A stretch of DNA of 64,000 nt from Vibrio crassostreae 9ZC13 (GCF_000272045.2 NZ_AJYZ02000042.1:251248-315247); one strand, 5' to 3'. Positions 1-7,700 are shown, counted from the first letter of the stretch. Notes: generated from the sequence alone by a model not told the origin. Program-made: numbers and translations.

Positions 1-37
1 ACTTTCCAACAAACGGGCTTTCAAAATAGTTTTTCAT
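1..37 (-). CDS. catB: CatB-type xenobiotic acetyltransferase, first 12 codons only
   Basis: The gene starts at position 37 and leaves the window. The 12 visible residues read MKNYFESPFVGK, which matches the conserved start of CatB/XAT hexapeptide-repeat acetyltransferases. That family acetylates chloramphenicol or related hydroxyl acceptors with acetyl-CoA and is a common cassette in Vibrio superintegrons. An AAGAG ribosome site lies seven bases upstream of the ATG. Activity cannot be judged from so little sequence. The neighbouring genes fit a cassette setting. Confidence 0.6.
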   Translation of the reverse strand, partial: MKNYFESPFVGK

Positions 38-130
38 GGTTGTACTCTTAGTTTCGTTCTTTTAGTTAGGTACTTTTGTTGCGTGTTGATGGTTGTAACT
101 TGTTTATATTAGTGTAAAGGCAAACGTGCC

Positions 131-862
131 CTATCGACCGCCTGCAATATCAATAAACGAGCCGGTGACATACGAAGCTTCGTCTGATAATAACCACGCG
201 ATAGAGTTCGCGACTTCTTCTGGTGTGCCACCTCGTTGTAACGGTAACTGCGAAGCTAGTCTGTCTACGCGATCTGGCTCTCCGCCGTCTGCATGCATCT
301 CAGTATAAATACAACCTGGCCTTACGCCATTCACTCGGATATTGCGTGAAGCTAATTCAAGCGATAAGCCTTTGGTGAGTGAATCCATCGCACCTTTCGA
401 TGCTGCGTAATCCACATACTCAAACGGTGCGCCAGTGCGAGAAGCGGCAGACGATACATTCACAATCGAACCCGCGCCATCGGCTTGTTTGATAAAGGCT
501 TTACTGCACAGAAAGCAGCTTGATACGTTGGATTTCATCACCTTTTCAAAGCGATCCAATTCAATATCAACCAATGGTGACTGGGTAAACAAGATCCCGG
601 CATTATTGACCAAATGAGTCACTGGGCCTAGCTTGTTACGAGCAATCTCAAACAAAGATTTCACATCCGATTCAACAGACACATCCGCCCGCACGCTTAT
701 CGCGGTTCCGCCTTGTTCGCGAATCTCGTTCACTAGATCTTCAGCTCGCGACTCATTGTGTATAAAGTTAACGCATACGGCATAGCCTTTACTGGCCAAT
801 AATTTAGACGTCGCTGCGCCAATGCCTCGGCTTCCGCCGGTTACAACCACTACCTTGCTCAA
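131..862 (-). CDS. Short-chain dehydrogenase/reductase
   Basis: A 243-residue classical SDR, an NAD(P)-dependent oxidoreductase of the cytosol. The cofactor motif TGGSRGIG is at residues 8-15, NNAG at 86-89, the catalytic Ser near 138, and Tyr152 with Lys156 form YxxxK. The C-terminus GSFIDIAGG is typical of FabG/YgfF-like members. The substrate cannot be read from sequence; YgfF of E. coli is a possible relative. It is the last complete gene before catB on the minus strand. Three copies of a 9-bp element lie just upstream and may be regulatory. Confidence 0.85.
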   Translation of the reverse strand: MSKVVVVTGGSRGIGAATSKLLASKGYAVCVNFIHNESRAEDLVNEIREQGGTAISVRADVSVESDVKSLFEIARNKLGPVTHLVNNAGILFTQSPLVDIELDRFEKVMKSNVSSCFLCSKAFIKQADGAGSIVNVSSAASRTGAPFEYVDYAASKGAMDSLTKGLSLELASRNIRVNGVRPGCIYTEMHADGGEPDRVDRLASQLPLQRGGTPEEVANSIAWLLSDEASYVTGSFIDIAGGR

Positions 863-903
863 TGAAACCTCCTAATGTTTACTTATTCTGTGCAACCTGA
901 TTA

Positions 904-968
904 TTCGATACGACCTAGTTGTTCGTGACAAACTGATCGTATCGATACAAACTAATTGTTCGATACGA
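904..968. repeat. Triplicated TCGATACGA element in a short intergenic gap
   Basis: TCGATACGA occurs at 905-913 and 960-968 in direct orientation and as TCGTATCGA at 937-945. The first two form a perfect 9-bp inverted repeat with a 23-base spacer. The third copy overlaps the last codons of the gene ending at 952. The set sits upstream of the SDR gene, so it could be an operator or a degenerate recombination site. This is inference. Confidence 0.5.
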
Positions 969-1335
969 TCTGAACCCACTGCGATCGCCACGCCGGCGCT
1001 TCGAATGGGTCTGGCCAAAACTCAGTTTGCTTTTGAATTAAACCGTCAACCACCGTGTGAAAGGTGATCACTCGGCCTTTCAACACACTGTCAGTGACCG
1101 AAACGTCCGTGACTACCGTATCACCTTCACAGACAATCGAATTGAGCGTGAATTCCCAAACACCATTGGCTGGGTATTCAGTATTGATTGCAGTGAAGTT
1201 GTCGCGCCCTAACGTCAATTCAGACGACTGCGGCCAATAGCCTTCAAAATCTGCGGTTAGCCATTCACCTGCCTTTGCAAAATCATTACTGCGCATTGCA
1301 TCCCAAAATCCCAATACCACTTGTTTTGGTGTCAT
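952..1335 (-). CDS. SnoaL/NTF2-like small protein
   Basis: A 127-residue protein with the length and pattern of the NTF2-like SnoaL fold. The N-terminal helix carries VVLGFWDAMRSNDFAKAGEWL, followed by a Trp-rich strand and alternating strands ending in a helix-free tail. Such proteins are cone-shaped barrels acting as isomerases, hydrolases or plain ligand binders. No catalytic residue set identifies the reaction. It lies 89 bases upstream of the SDR gene in the same direction and could share its transcript. Confidence 0.7.
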   Translation of the reverse strand: MTPKQVVLGFWDAMRSNDFAKAGEWLTADFEGYWPQSSELTLGRDNFTAINTEYPANGVWEFTLNSIVCEGDTVVTDVSVTDSVLKGRVITFHTVVDGLIQKQTEFWPDPFEAPAWRSQWVQIVSNN

Positions 1336-1386
1336 TATTCTTCCTTCAAGTTATTTACGTGTGGTGATTTTTAAATGTCTGCTTCG

Positions 1387-2103
1387 TTATGCGTACTTGC
1401 TAATGATCGTTAAAAGATCATCGACACTGTTAGCAATGTAATCGGGCTTGGTTTGCCAATTTTCAGGTTTCGATTGGCTATAACCTGCTGCAACGGCAAT
1501 CACTTTTGCGTTTTTACCCAGCGCGGCTTCAATATTGCGAGCAAACTGTGTGTCCGCTTCATGGTCACCGATGTACATCAAACAAAGCTCGTTAGTCGGA
1601 TCGGCGCCAAATATGTTCTCGACACATTTCACACCACCAAATGGATGGGGTTTTTGGTTGCCGCTCGAAACATCGTCATAACCCACTACCGATTTAAACA
1701 AATCACCAATGCCATAGCTGTCGAGCACACCACGAATATTCAATTGAGAGTTTTGAGAGCAGATCCCATGAGGAAGATGAGCAAACTGATTAACCACGGT
1801 TTCCATTCCTTCAAACAAGGCAACGGCTGTTTGGTTTTTCTCTTGATGCTCTGCCCACATTCCACCAGCGATCAACATTTCATCGTGTGATAAGCCGTAA
1901 TAGTCGATATATAAGGCTTGCCAGTTTTTAGCCCCGTGGTTGGCTTCATGATAAAGCGCTTCGCTGAGCAAATATTTAGGTAAGTTGTCGCCTGACAAGT
2001 GTGGCGCGACTAAAGAGATAATGTCTTTTGTGATTGCGATATTCTTTGGAACGGAATTGACTAAGGTTCCATCGTAATCCCACAGGATGGCATCTAACTT
2101 CAT
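1387..2103 (-). CDS. HAD-superfamily hydrolase
   Basis: A 238-residue haloacid dehalogenase-like phosphatase. Motif I is DYDGT at residues 9-13, with the nucleophile Asp9. The late acidic motif IGDHEADTQFARN lies near residue 178 and supplies the Mg-binding Asp. The insert between them is helical, as in the phosphoglycolate phosphatase/beta-phosphoglucomutase subgroup. The likely substrate is a small phosphorylated metabolite, but none is indicated. The gene is separated by 51 bases from the NTF2-like gene downstream. Confidence 0.85.
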   Translation of the reverse strand: MKLDAILWDYDGTLVNSVPKNIAITKDIISLVAPHLSGDNLPKYLLSEALYHEANHGAKNWQALYIDYYGLSHDEMLIAGGMWAEHQEKNQTAVALFEGMETVVNQFAHLPHGICSQNSQLNIRGVLDSYGIGDLFKSVVGYDDVSSGNQKPHPFGGVKCVENIFGADPTNELCLMYIGDHEADTQFARNIEAALGKNAKVIAVAAGYSQSKPENWQTKPDYIANSVDDLLTIISKYA

Positions 2104-2267
2104 ACACTATCTCTTTGTTTCGATTAATAATTTGAATTTATCATTCATAAGCCTATTTAGGGAAATCTTATTGTCTTGAATTTGAAAATTAGTCCAATCC
2201 GAACAATGCTAGAGAGCAAACCGTTACTAGCAAACAATAACCAAACAGCCTTTGTTCACATCACTGC

Positions 2268-2295
2268 TTTATCAATTGCAATATATGCGTATAAT
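2268..2295 (+). promoter_or_regulatory. Sigma70-type promoter for the SEC-C protein gene
   Basis: TTTATC at 2268-2273 and a perfect TATAAT at 2290-2295 are separated by 16 bases. Transcription would start near 2302, giving a leader of about 57 bases before the chosen start codon. Confidence 0.6.
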
Positions 2296-2307
2296 CCCCG
2301 CTCCATT

Positions 2308-2332
2308 GCGCTATCGTCGTTAAAAATAGCGC
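2308..2332 (+). other. Leader hairpin
   Basis: GCGCTAT (2308-2314) and ATAGCGC (2326-2332) form a perfect 7-bp stem with an 11-base loop at the very start of the predicted transcript. It could protect the 5' end or modulate translation. Confidence 0.4.
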
Positions 2333-2358
2333 CATTCAACATTTTTTATGAGTACCCA

Positions 2359-2691
2359 ATGTCGAAACTATTTTTCAAAGGCCGTATCGAAACAAGACAG
2401 AACCACGTTCTTGCTGGCTACAACGTAAACCGCGATGTAAAAGCGGGTACCGAAGAATCTCCAATCGCAGTAATGGTTCAAACTGAAGCGCGCAAAGCAG
2501 AAGTTGAAGCACTAGCCGCTGAAAATTCTATCTTCGTTACTGTTACAGTCGACGCAGACAAAGAAGAGAACACCATCGAGCTTGATACTCTACTGAACAA
2601 GCCAAAAACGATGACGTTTGAAAAGACCCCTAACCGTAACGATCCGTGTTCTTGCGGCAGCGGTAAAAAATACAAGAAGTGTTGTGCATAA
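2359..2691 (+). CDS. PBPRA1643-family SWIM/SEC-C metal-binding protein
   Basis: A 110-residue protein starting MSKLFFKGRIE. The C-terminus carries the SEC-C zinc motif, CSCGSGKKYKKCC, preceded by PNRNDP as in the tail of SecA. The whole protein matches the gammaproteobacterial PBPRA1643 family, whose function is not established. The start at 2359 was preferred to an in-frame ATG at 2176, because the promoter and leader hairpin lie between them and the upstream extension has no coding character. It is one of the few plus-strand genes in this part of the window and has its own promoter and terminator. Confidence 0.85.
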   Translation: MSKLFFKGRIETRQNHVLAGYNVNRDVKAGTEESPIAVMVQTEARKAEVEALAAENSIFVTVTVDADKEENTIELDTLLNKPKTMTFEKTPNRNDPCSCGSGKKYKKCCA

Positions 2692-2738
2692 GACTTCTCA
2701 CTCAAACTGCCAATAGCACGATGAGTTAAGTAATATCT

Positions 2739-2770
2739 AACGGGAAGATCATTGAGGTCTTCCCGTTTTT
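2739..2770 (+). terminator. Rho-independent terminator after the SEC-C gene
   Basis: AACGGGAAGA and TCTTCCCGTT pair around a short loop and are followed by TTTTT. It lies 48 bases after the stop codon. Confidence 0.85.
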
Positions 2771-2795
2771 ATTTGCCTAAGCCAAACTCACAAAC

Positions 2796-3038
2796 TCAGT
2801 CGAGGTTGTCTGGTGTATTCAGATATGTTCCACATTGGGTACATTTGTAATCACCTGTCGCGCCCGAACCTGTAACACCAAAAGATAGAAACTCCGATAA
2901 AATTCGTTGGAGTAAGCTCGGTTCTTTATCTTCAGCTTGTGGTGCCTTTTGCACTTGGCTACTGAACATCGTGTACCTATGCAGTGTAAGTTCCTTACAG
3001 TTACAGCAGAACGCTCTCGTCTTCTCACTTCCATACAT
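2796..3038 (-). CDS. Small zinc-ribbon protein, paralogue of the one at 5202
   Basis: An 80-residue protein with two CxxC knuckles, CCNC near residue 12 and CTQC near 65, a pattern expected to hold one zinc ion. The linker of about 50 residues contains a hydrophobic helix (SLLQRILSEFLSFGV). The protein at 5202-5459 has the same layout, including the ending (D)YxCxxCGT, so the two are likely paralogues. No function is known to me. A second reading frame overlaps but lacks this pattern. Confidence 0.65.
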   Translation of the reverse strand: MYGSEKTRAFCCNCKELTLHRYTMFSSQVQKAPQAEDKEPSLLQRILSEFLSFGVTGSGATGDYKCTQCGTYLNTPDNLD

Positions 3039-3069
3039 AATATCTATAGCCTTAATTCAAAGCACAAAT

Positions 3070-3099
3070 TCAACACATGGCAAATATGCCACATGTTGA
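3070..3099 (-). repeat. Imperfect hairpin
   Basis: CAACACATGGCA and TGCCACATGTTG form 12-base arms with two mismatches and a 4-base loop. It lies between the kinase-like gene and the zinc-ribbon gene. It has only a weak T stretch on the minus side, so it is an uncertain terminator. Confidence 0.4.
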
Positions 3100-3170
3100 G
3101 TTAAATCTATATATTTTCATGAAGTTATGAGCAAATTAAAGCGTTTCAAAGAAAGGTAAGCTCTCGACTG

Positions 3171-3686
3171 TTAAGTGACGTGTTGATGAACAAAGTTATT
3201 CAATTCAGTCACGCTTCTGATGATGTAAACCTCTTTCTCTTTAGCGCGCAATTCTAACTGCGCTTTAAAGTCGTCATTCCAAAATTTAGGACACAGTTTT
3301 AGTGTCTTATAACTTTGTATCGTGCCTTTTATAACTGAACTTCCATCAGGCCAGCCTTCAGGTTTAACGAATAGACCTTTGAGCATTCGCTTGGTTACAA
3401 ACCAGTAGCTAATTGAATAAGGAAGGTCGATATAAACCAAGGTATCAGCTGCATCTAAACGTGTGTTGAACGAGCCTAGAGGGCCAAAACCATCGATGAT
3501 CCAGCTTTCTGACTTAAGTATGCTCTCATGAGCCTCCTCAAATACTTCACGTTCAACAAACTCTCCGTTGGCCTTGTAAACAATAGAGTCCAACTGGTGA
3601 AGCTCTATCCCTGTAGCTAGTGCTAACGCCTTGCTGACTGTGGATTTTCCACTCCCAGGCTTGCCAAAAACCGCGATCTTTTTCAT
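3171..3686 (-). CDS. P-loop kinase of the adenylate kinase/FlaR-like group
   Basis: A 171-residue protein starting MKKIAVFGKPGSGKST, with Walker A GKPGSGKS at residues 8-15. Its length and layout fit the adenylate-kinase-like family often annotated as DNA topology modulation protein FlaR. An Asp near 33 (HQLDSI) and the LVYIDLPYS strand fit this family. The start at 3686 has an AGGAAG ribosome site. A longer reading to 3761 was rejected because it runs through a terminator hairpin. The phosphate acceptor is unknown. Confidence 0.8.
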   Translation of the reverse strand: MKKIAVFGKPGSGKSTVSKALALATGIELHQLDSIVYKANGEFVEREVFEEAHESILKSESWIIDGFGPLGSFNTRLDAADTLVYIDLPYSISYWFVTKRMLKGLFVKPEGWPDGSSVIKGTIQSYKTLKLCPKFWNDDFKAQLELRAKEKEVYIIRSVTELNNFVHQHVT

Positions 3687-3726
3687 ATGACTTCCTCTAT
3701 TCAGATAAAACCCATAAGACAGCGAC

Positions 3727-3751
3727 AAAAAACCCACCTTACGGGTGGGTT
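3727..3751 (-). terminator. Rho-independent terminator, minus strand
   Basis: AACCCACC and GGTGGGTT pair around a short loop. On the minus strand the stem is followed by TTTTTT. It would end the small RNA candidate and any read-through from the DUF302 gene. Confidence 0.8.
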
Positions 3752-3838
3752 CGATAAACAAAGCGCATCAACAATCCCACCATTCCTATGGAATGATGAT
3801 AATTCGTTGGTTAGATTGCGCTAAATTCAGTTTCATAA
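3727..3838 (-). ncRNA. Candidate structured small RNA
   Basis: About 112 bases between a good minus-strand promoter and a strong terminator, with no ORF. From the 5' end it contains a small hairpin AGTTT/AAACT, then a region bounded by GCGCA and TGCGC with an inner hairpin CATTCC-ATA-GGAATG, then the terminator stem AACCCACC/GGTGGGTT with six T. I do not recognise the family. The alternative is that it is only untranslated sequence between two genes. Confidence 0.4.
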
Positions 3839-3843
3839 AACTA

Positions 3844-3871
3844 CTTTTATATACTGTTGCTTAGTTGTCAA
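3844..3871 (-). promoter_or_regulatory. Promoter of the small RNA candidate
   Basis: On the minus strand a perfect TTGACA lies at 3871-3866. It is followed by TATATAAAAG, from which TAAAAG (spacing 16) or TATAAA (spacing 14) could serve as the -10 box. Confidence 0.5.
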
Positions 3872-3877
3872 CACAAT

Positions 3878-3921
3878 GACTAATGGGCGATATCATCGTC
3901 ATATCGCACCCATTAATAGTC
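3878..3921 (-). repeat. Long imperfect inverted repeat
   Basis: GACTA-ATGGG-CGATAT pairs with ATATCG-CA-CCCAT-TAA-TAGTC around a 7-base loop. It lies 25 bases after the DUF302 stop. There is no T run on either side, so it may be an RNA-stabilising hairpin or a relic of a recombination site rather than a terminator. Confidence 0.45.
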
Positions 3922-3945
3922 TTAATGAGTGCTTATTGATCTTGG

Positions 3946-4410
3946 TTATTTTGCTTTCTTTTTCGCCACTGTCGCTTCTGATAGCTTGCTTAGTACACCC
4001 GATACTTTCTTAACGACCTCGTCACAGCCATTGATCGCGTGACGCTCTACCAAGTAATTAGGATCGTTGTAAGACAACCATACTTTCTTATTAGAATCCT
4101 CAGTGACTAACACCTTCTGCGGTAAATCTATCGCGACTTCTTGAGCACATTGCATTAATGGTGTCCCTACTTTCGGGTTACCAAAGATGATGACTTCCGT
4201 TGGTCTCAATTCAAGATCGACCTTACTCGCGTTTTTCTGATGGTCAATTCGCGCAAACAATGTCAAACCTTTGCTTATAGCGAGTTCTTCAAAGCGGTCA
4301 GCGGTCTCTTTCACTGAGTAATTACTTTGGTATTTAATCAAACCATCAGAAGCCGCAGCTAAAAATGATGCAGAGAGTAAAATGGCGCATAGTGGTAGTA
4401 ATTTTTTCAT
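3946..4410 (-). CDS. Exported DUF302 protein
   Basis: A 154-residue protein starting MKKLLPLCAILLSASFLAAASDG, a clear Sec signal peptide with likely cleavage after about residue 20. The body matches DUF302: the SVKETADRFEELAISKGL helix, FARIDHQKNA, then the EVIIFGNPKVGTPLMQ core. DUF302 proteins are compact periplasmic or cytosolic domains of unknown activity. The ATG at 4410 with GAGG upstream is preferred to the GTG two codons earlier. A Lys-rich tail ends the protein. Confidence 0.85.
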   Translation of the reverse strand: MKKLLPLCAILLSASFLAAASDGLIKYQSNYSVKETADRFEELAISKGLTLFARIDHQKNASKVDLELRPTEVIIFGNPKVGTPLMQCAQEVAIDLPQKVLVTEDSNKKVWLSYNDPNYLVERHAINGCDEVVKKVSGVLSKLSEATVAKKKAK

Positions 4411-4610
4411 CGTCACCTCAGAGATTTAACCTAATCAAACTTACATTCATAGCGCCACTTCTAAAATCAGCGACGTAACCCATGTCAGTATAGACGCGAT
4501 TCCATTCTCAGTTTGCAGAGAGGATCACTTTTCTAATGCGTCTTATTATCATCAGTTTACCTAGGGTTTATTCACATCGTTAACTCATGGAGTAACTTAA
4601 AACAAGAGAG

Positions 4611-5132
4611 CTAATACATATAGCCAAGCCAATCAATATCCCCTAAAGGCCATTGTTTTCCGTTCAATGGCTTTACATATAGGTCATCAATTTCTTCAAC
4701 AGCGACGCCATAACTAAGGTGCTCATGAAGTCTTAACCAAGAGTTAGTACTAGTAATTTGGACATACCCTTGTGAGGAATAGAAATCATGAAGATCTGAT
4801 ATCAAAATAATGAAATCGACATCCCTATTCTTTGCATACCCATCCAATTCAGACAGCATAGATTTACCAACACCTTGCCCTCGGACATTCTCAGCAACAC
4901 AAAAATCAATAACACCTAATACTTTGTACGCACTGTCACCAACACTGACCATACGGTGATCAAGACCAAGGTAGCCGACGAGTCGTTCTTCACGGTATTG
5001 CAGAGCTCGCATATGAGGGAGTTGTTTATAATAAGAACGCTCTACCTGATGATCGGGGAAAGAGCTATTTCTCAGAGCGGTAATGGCTTGATGTTGCTCT
5101 TTAGACACTTCAATTTCGGATATGATTTCCAT
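4611..5132 (-). CDS. GNAT N-acetyltransferase
   Basis: A 173-residue GNAT-fold protein. The acetyl-CoA loop is RGQGVGKSML, followed by a FYSSQGY segment typical of motif B. A C-terminal extension of about 40 residues beyond the fold is unusual for the short GNATs around it. The start at 5132 has an AAGGGA ribosome site; a GTG eight codons upstream was rejected. The substrate is unknown. No partner gene is adjacent. Confidence 0.8.
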   Translation of the reverse strand: MEIISEIEVSKEQHQAITALRNSSFPDHQVERSYYKQLPHMRALQYREERLVGYLGLDHRMVSVGDSAYKVLGVIDFCVAENVRGQGVGKSMLSELDGYAKNRDVDFIILISDLHDFYSSQGYVQITSTNSWLRLHEHLSYGVAVEEIDDLYVKPLNGKQWPLGDIDWLGYMY

Positions 5133-5201
5133 ACAGTCCCTTGCGATTTCTGACACATATTTATTGTTGTCAGGATATTTACATCAAATTTTCATACCCA
5201 A

Positions 5202-5459
5202 TTAATGCCACGACTTAGTCCCACATTTCTCACATTGGTATTCGTAATCACTGTCTACATAAAAACTGGGAACATTATGGTCACCTCTAAACAATAACGT
5301 CACCAGGTACTCCATCAACACGCCTAACTTCCATTGTTTCTTTTCAGATTCAGCGTCCGCTTTAGATTCAGCATCGGAAGCGCTAACAGCAAGGTGCGGG
5401 GTAAGTGCGTCGCACTGCTCACAGTGATAAGGGTGTTTAATATACTTATTATCAAGCAT
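5202..5459 (-). CDS. Small zinc-ribbon protein, paralogue of the one at 2796
   Basis: An 85-residue protein with CEQC near residue 13 and CEKC near residue 76, predicted to bind one zinc. Between the knuckles lie an Ala/Ser/Glu-rich charged stretch and a hydrophobic helix (KLGVLMEYLVTLLF). The layout matches the 80-residue protein at 2796-3038, but the linkers differ in sequence. Function unknown. Confidence 0.6.
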   Translation of the reverse strand: MLDNKYIKHPYHCEQCDALTPHLAVSASDAESKADAESEKKQWKLGVLMEYLVTLLFRGDHNVPSFYVDSDYEYQCEKCGTKSWH

Positions 5460-5662
5460 TTATATAAGCCAACTGATATTTATAAATTTGATACATACTA
5501 ACAACTTATCACTCGGTTATCGAACTTATTGTTGTCCACTAGAGTTTTATTAGAAAGAAATGAGACACAAGGTAAGTGCCATGCATCTTGAATCAGTTAC
5601 CATCGAGATCTCCCTCATTGAAAAGCTAAAGCTATTCTTACGCTAAGGTATGAAATTAACTT

Positions 5663-6244
5663 TTACTTTAATAGCCCTTTTTCCGCAGCACCTTCAAGTT
5701 GCACTTCTAGCTCTTTCCATAAGGCACGACTGCCTTTAGAAATACGCTCGCCATTGAAGGTCAGTACTTTGTCTTTGGATATGTTGTGCTTCTTCCAGCT
5801 GTGACCACCACCATGGATGTTATGAAGCAAAGGCGGCACTCTATCGATCGCCTTACAAAATCTAGCTTCTGGTGACTCACCGGCTTCGAACTCAAGCCAT
5901 AAATCCAAATACTCGCTTGTTGAATGGCTCGGCAATGATTTCAGCAACCGCTCGACGCAGTTTCTCTCTTTGAGCTTGTTTTCTTCGGTTTCACTGGCAT
6001 AAATGATGGTGTCTCCGGCATCGATTTCCCCAAGATCATGAATCAGCAGCATCTTCATTACTCGCGTAATATCGATTTCTTCATTGGCATAGTCTTTCAA
6101 CATGAGTGCGCTCAAACAGACGTGCCAACTGTGCTCAGCGGAGTTTTCATATCGATCCAATCCAACCGGTTTTGTCTGTCGATGAACATCCTTTAATTGT
6201 TCAATCTCGACCATGAATTGCAGAATGCCTTTGATTTCTTCCAC
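5663..6244 (-). CDS. HD-domain hydrolase, YfbR/HDDC2-like
   Basis: A 193-residue HD-domain phosphohydrolase. The metal ligands are visible as His38 in AEHSW, His69-Asp70 in LLIHDLGE and a late Asp in AIDRVPP. The order and spacing fit the HDDC2/YfbR group, which removes phosphate from deoxynucleoside monophosphates. Assignment to that reaction is by family only. The gene stands between a zinc-ribbon gene and GNAT genes with gaps of 203 and 67 bases. Confidence 0.85.
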   Translation of the reverse strand: MEEIKGILQFMVEIEQLKDVHRQTKPVGLDRYENSAEHSWHVCLSALMLKDYANEEIDITRVMKMLLIHDLGEIDAGDTIIYASETEENKLKERNCVERLLKSLPSHSTSEYLDLWLEFEAGESPEARFCKAIDRVPPLLHNIHGGGHSWKKHNISKDKVLTFNGERISKGSRALWKELEVQLEGAAEKGLLK

Positions 6245-6311
6245 GATGAGCTTCCTTAACTTAAGTTGATGATTTAGCGGTGCGGAGGGTTAACCTAACG
6301 AAAGAGAAGCG

Positions 6312-6719
6312 TTACTCCCAATGAACCGACATTTTGTAATACGCAACACCCGATTTTTCAAATTCAGGGCCTTCTACAGCCATCCCAAACTTTTGATAAA
6401 AACCTAAAGCCGTTGTACGCGCATCGCACCAAAAATATTGGATGTTTAAATCTTTGAGGTTAGAGATTGCATGATCAATCACGTTTGAACCGATTCCCTG
6501 CCCTTGGAATTCAGGCAGCGTGGCAAACTTTCTCAGCCTCGCTTCATTGCCTTGGATATAGATAGACGCGACACAAACCAACTGCTCACCAATAAACGCG
6601 CCGTAATGCGTTGCTTGTTCGTCATCTGGCACCATACAAAACGACATCGGTTTATCAGGCCAAAGCACTTGATGCCTAACCGGAAGTACCTCCATCGCTG
6701 ACAGCTGTTTTATTTCCAT
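6312..6719 (-). CDS. GNAT N-acetyltransferase
   Basis: A 135-residue single-domain GNAT. The acetyl-CoA binding segment is FQGQGIGSNVIDHA, preceded by the beta4 strand RKFATLPE. The late FYQKFGM motif is also present. Its length is normal for a compact GNAT. The substrate cannot be inferred. A short TAACG...CGTTA repeat follows the stop but is too small to call an attC site. Confidence 0.85.
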   Translation of the reverse strand: MEIKQLSAMEVLPVRHQVLWPDKPMSFCMVPDDEQATHYGAFIGEQLVCVASIYIQGNEARLRKFATLPEFQGQGIGSNVIDHAISNLKDLNIQYFWCDARTTALGFYQKFGMAVEGPEFEKSGVAYYKMSVHWE

Positions 6720-6807
6720 ATTCTCTGTTTAGCTCCCGACTTGATTACCCTTGTTGTAATTGCAGAGATTGTGATCGCCATGATTGTTATTACTAAGCTT
6801 ATTATTA

Positions 6808-7227
6808 CTAAACTTGGTAAGTCATTAAGTGATAACGCTCTAATCCCTCTCCCTCTGTGGACGAGATTACAAAGCCTTGCGACTGATAAAAGCCAACCGC
6901 ATTTTCATTGGTAGTCAAACACTTCAATGTCAGATCAGGGTAATGTTGTTTGCAAGTATTGAGTAAAGCAGAACCAGCCCCAGAACGTAGCATTCGCGCG
7001 CAAACATAGAGGTGATGGATGAAGCTTTCAGGTTTCCAAATAGAGGCAAAACCTAAAACCTTATTGCCAGAAACGGCGACCCATATTTCTTCACCTTCTG
7101 TATCTAATTCGAAATCGGATAACTTAAAAGCGTCGGCATCAGCCCAATGAAAGGTGTCCTGTCTTGATTCTAGATAGAGCGCCTGTAAAGCGGTTAAATA
7201 CTTGGGTTGATACCTAGTGACTTCCAT
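6808..7227 (-). CDS. GNAT N-acetyltransferase
   Basis: A 139-residue GNAT. HHLYVCARMLRSGAGSALL is a slightly divergent acetyl-CoA loop, in which R-x-x-G-x-G/A is kept as RSGAGS. The C-terminal NENAVGFYQSQGF motif is typical. Substrate unknown. It follows the neighbouring GNAT gene by 88 bases with no promoter I can identify. Confidence 0.85.
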   Translation of the reverse strand: MEVTRYQPKYLTALQALYLESRQDTFHWADADAFKLSDFELDTEGEEIWVAVSGNKVLGFASIWKPESFIHHLYVCARMLRSGAGSALLNTCKQHYPDLTLKCLTTNENAVGFYQSQGFVISSTEGEGLERYHLMTYQV

Positions 7228-7283
7228 GTCGCTCCTGCCAATCCGTATGACTAGAATTATGGTTGTGGGCTAAGCTTGCTTAT

Positions 7284-7700
7284 CTATCTGTTAGCTATAG
7301 GGTGTTCAGGGTTTAACTGAAGCAGATCCCACAAGTTACCGTAAAGATCTTCAAACACAGCAACGGTACCGTAGCCTTGCTCTTTAGGCTCTCGGACGAA
7401 ATTTATGCCCAAAGACGTCATGCGTTCGTAATCACGCCAGAAGTCATCGGTGTTTAAGAATAGGAATACGCGTCCACCAGCTTGGTTACCGATGAAATCG
7501 TGTTGCTCAGGCTTGGAAGCTCTAGCAAGTAACAGGCTCACACCGGTTGAATTTGGTGGAGCAACAACAACCCAGCGTTTATCTTCTTCTGGTAGATACG
7601 TGTCTTCGATGAGATCAAACTTAAGCTTGTTTACATAGAAATCAAGCGCTTCATCGTAGTCTTTTACCACGAGTGCAATGTGGACAACATTCTGTTTCAT
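7284..7700 (-). CDS. VOC/glyoxalase-fold protein
   Basis: A 138-residue VOC-superfamily protein with the paired beta-alpha-beta-beta-beta layout. The N-terminal half has HIALVVKDYDEALDFYVNKL and the C-terminal half ends VFEDLYGNLWDLLQ. The metal-ligand positions look partly conserved (His near 7, Glu near 115). Members act as glyoxalases, dioxygenases or resistance proteins. The start at 7700 has AAGG upstream; a longer start at 7742 was rejected. Confidence 0.85.
   Translation of the reverse strand: MKQNVVHIALVVKDYDEALDFYVNKLKFDLIEDTYLPEEDKRWVVVAPPNSTGVSLLLARASKPEQHDFIGNQAGGRVFLFLNTDDFWRDYERMTSLGINFVREPKEQGYGTVAVFEDLYGNLWDLLQLNPEHPIANR

Noticed and set aside
2176..2358. An N-terminal extension of the SEC-C protein
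   Set aside because: The stretch contains the promoter and leader hairpin, and its translation lacks coding character.
3687..3761. A longer start for the kinase-like gene
   Set aside because: It reads through a strong terminator stem, and the good ribosome site is at the later ATG.
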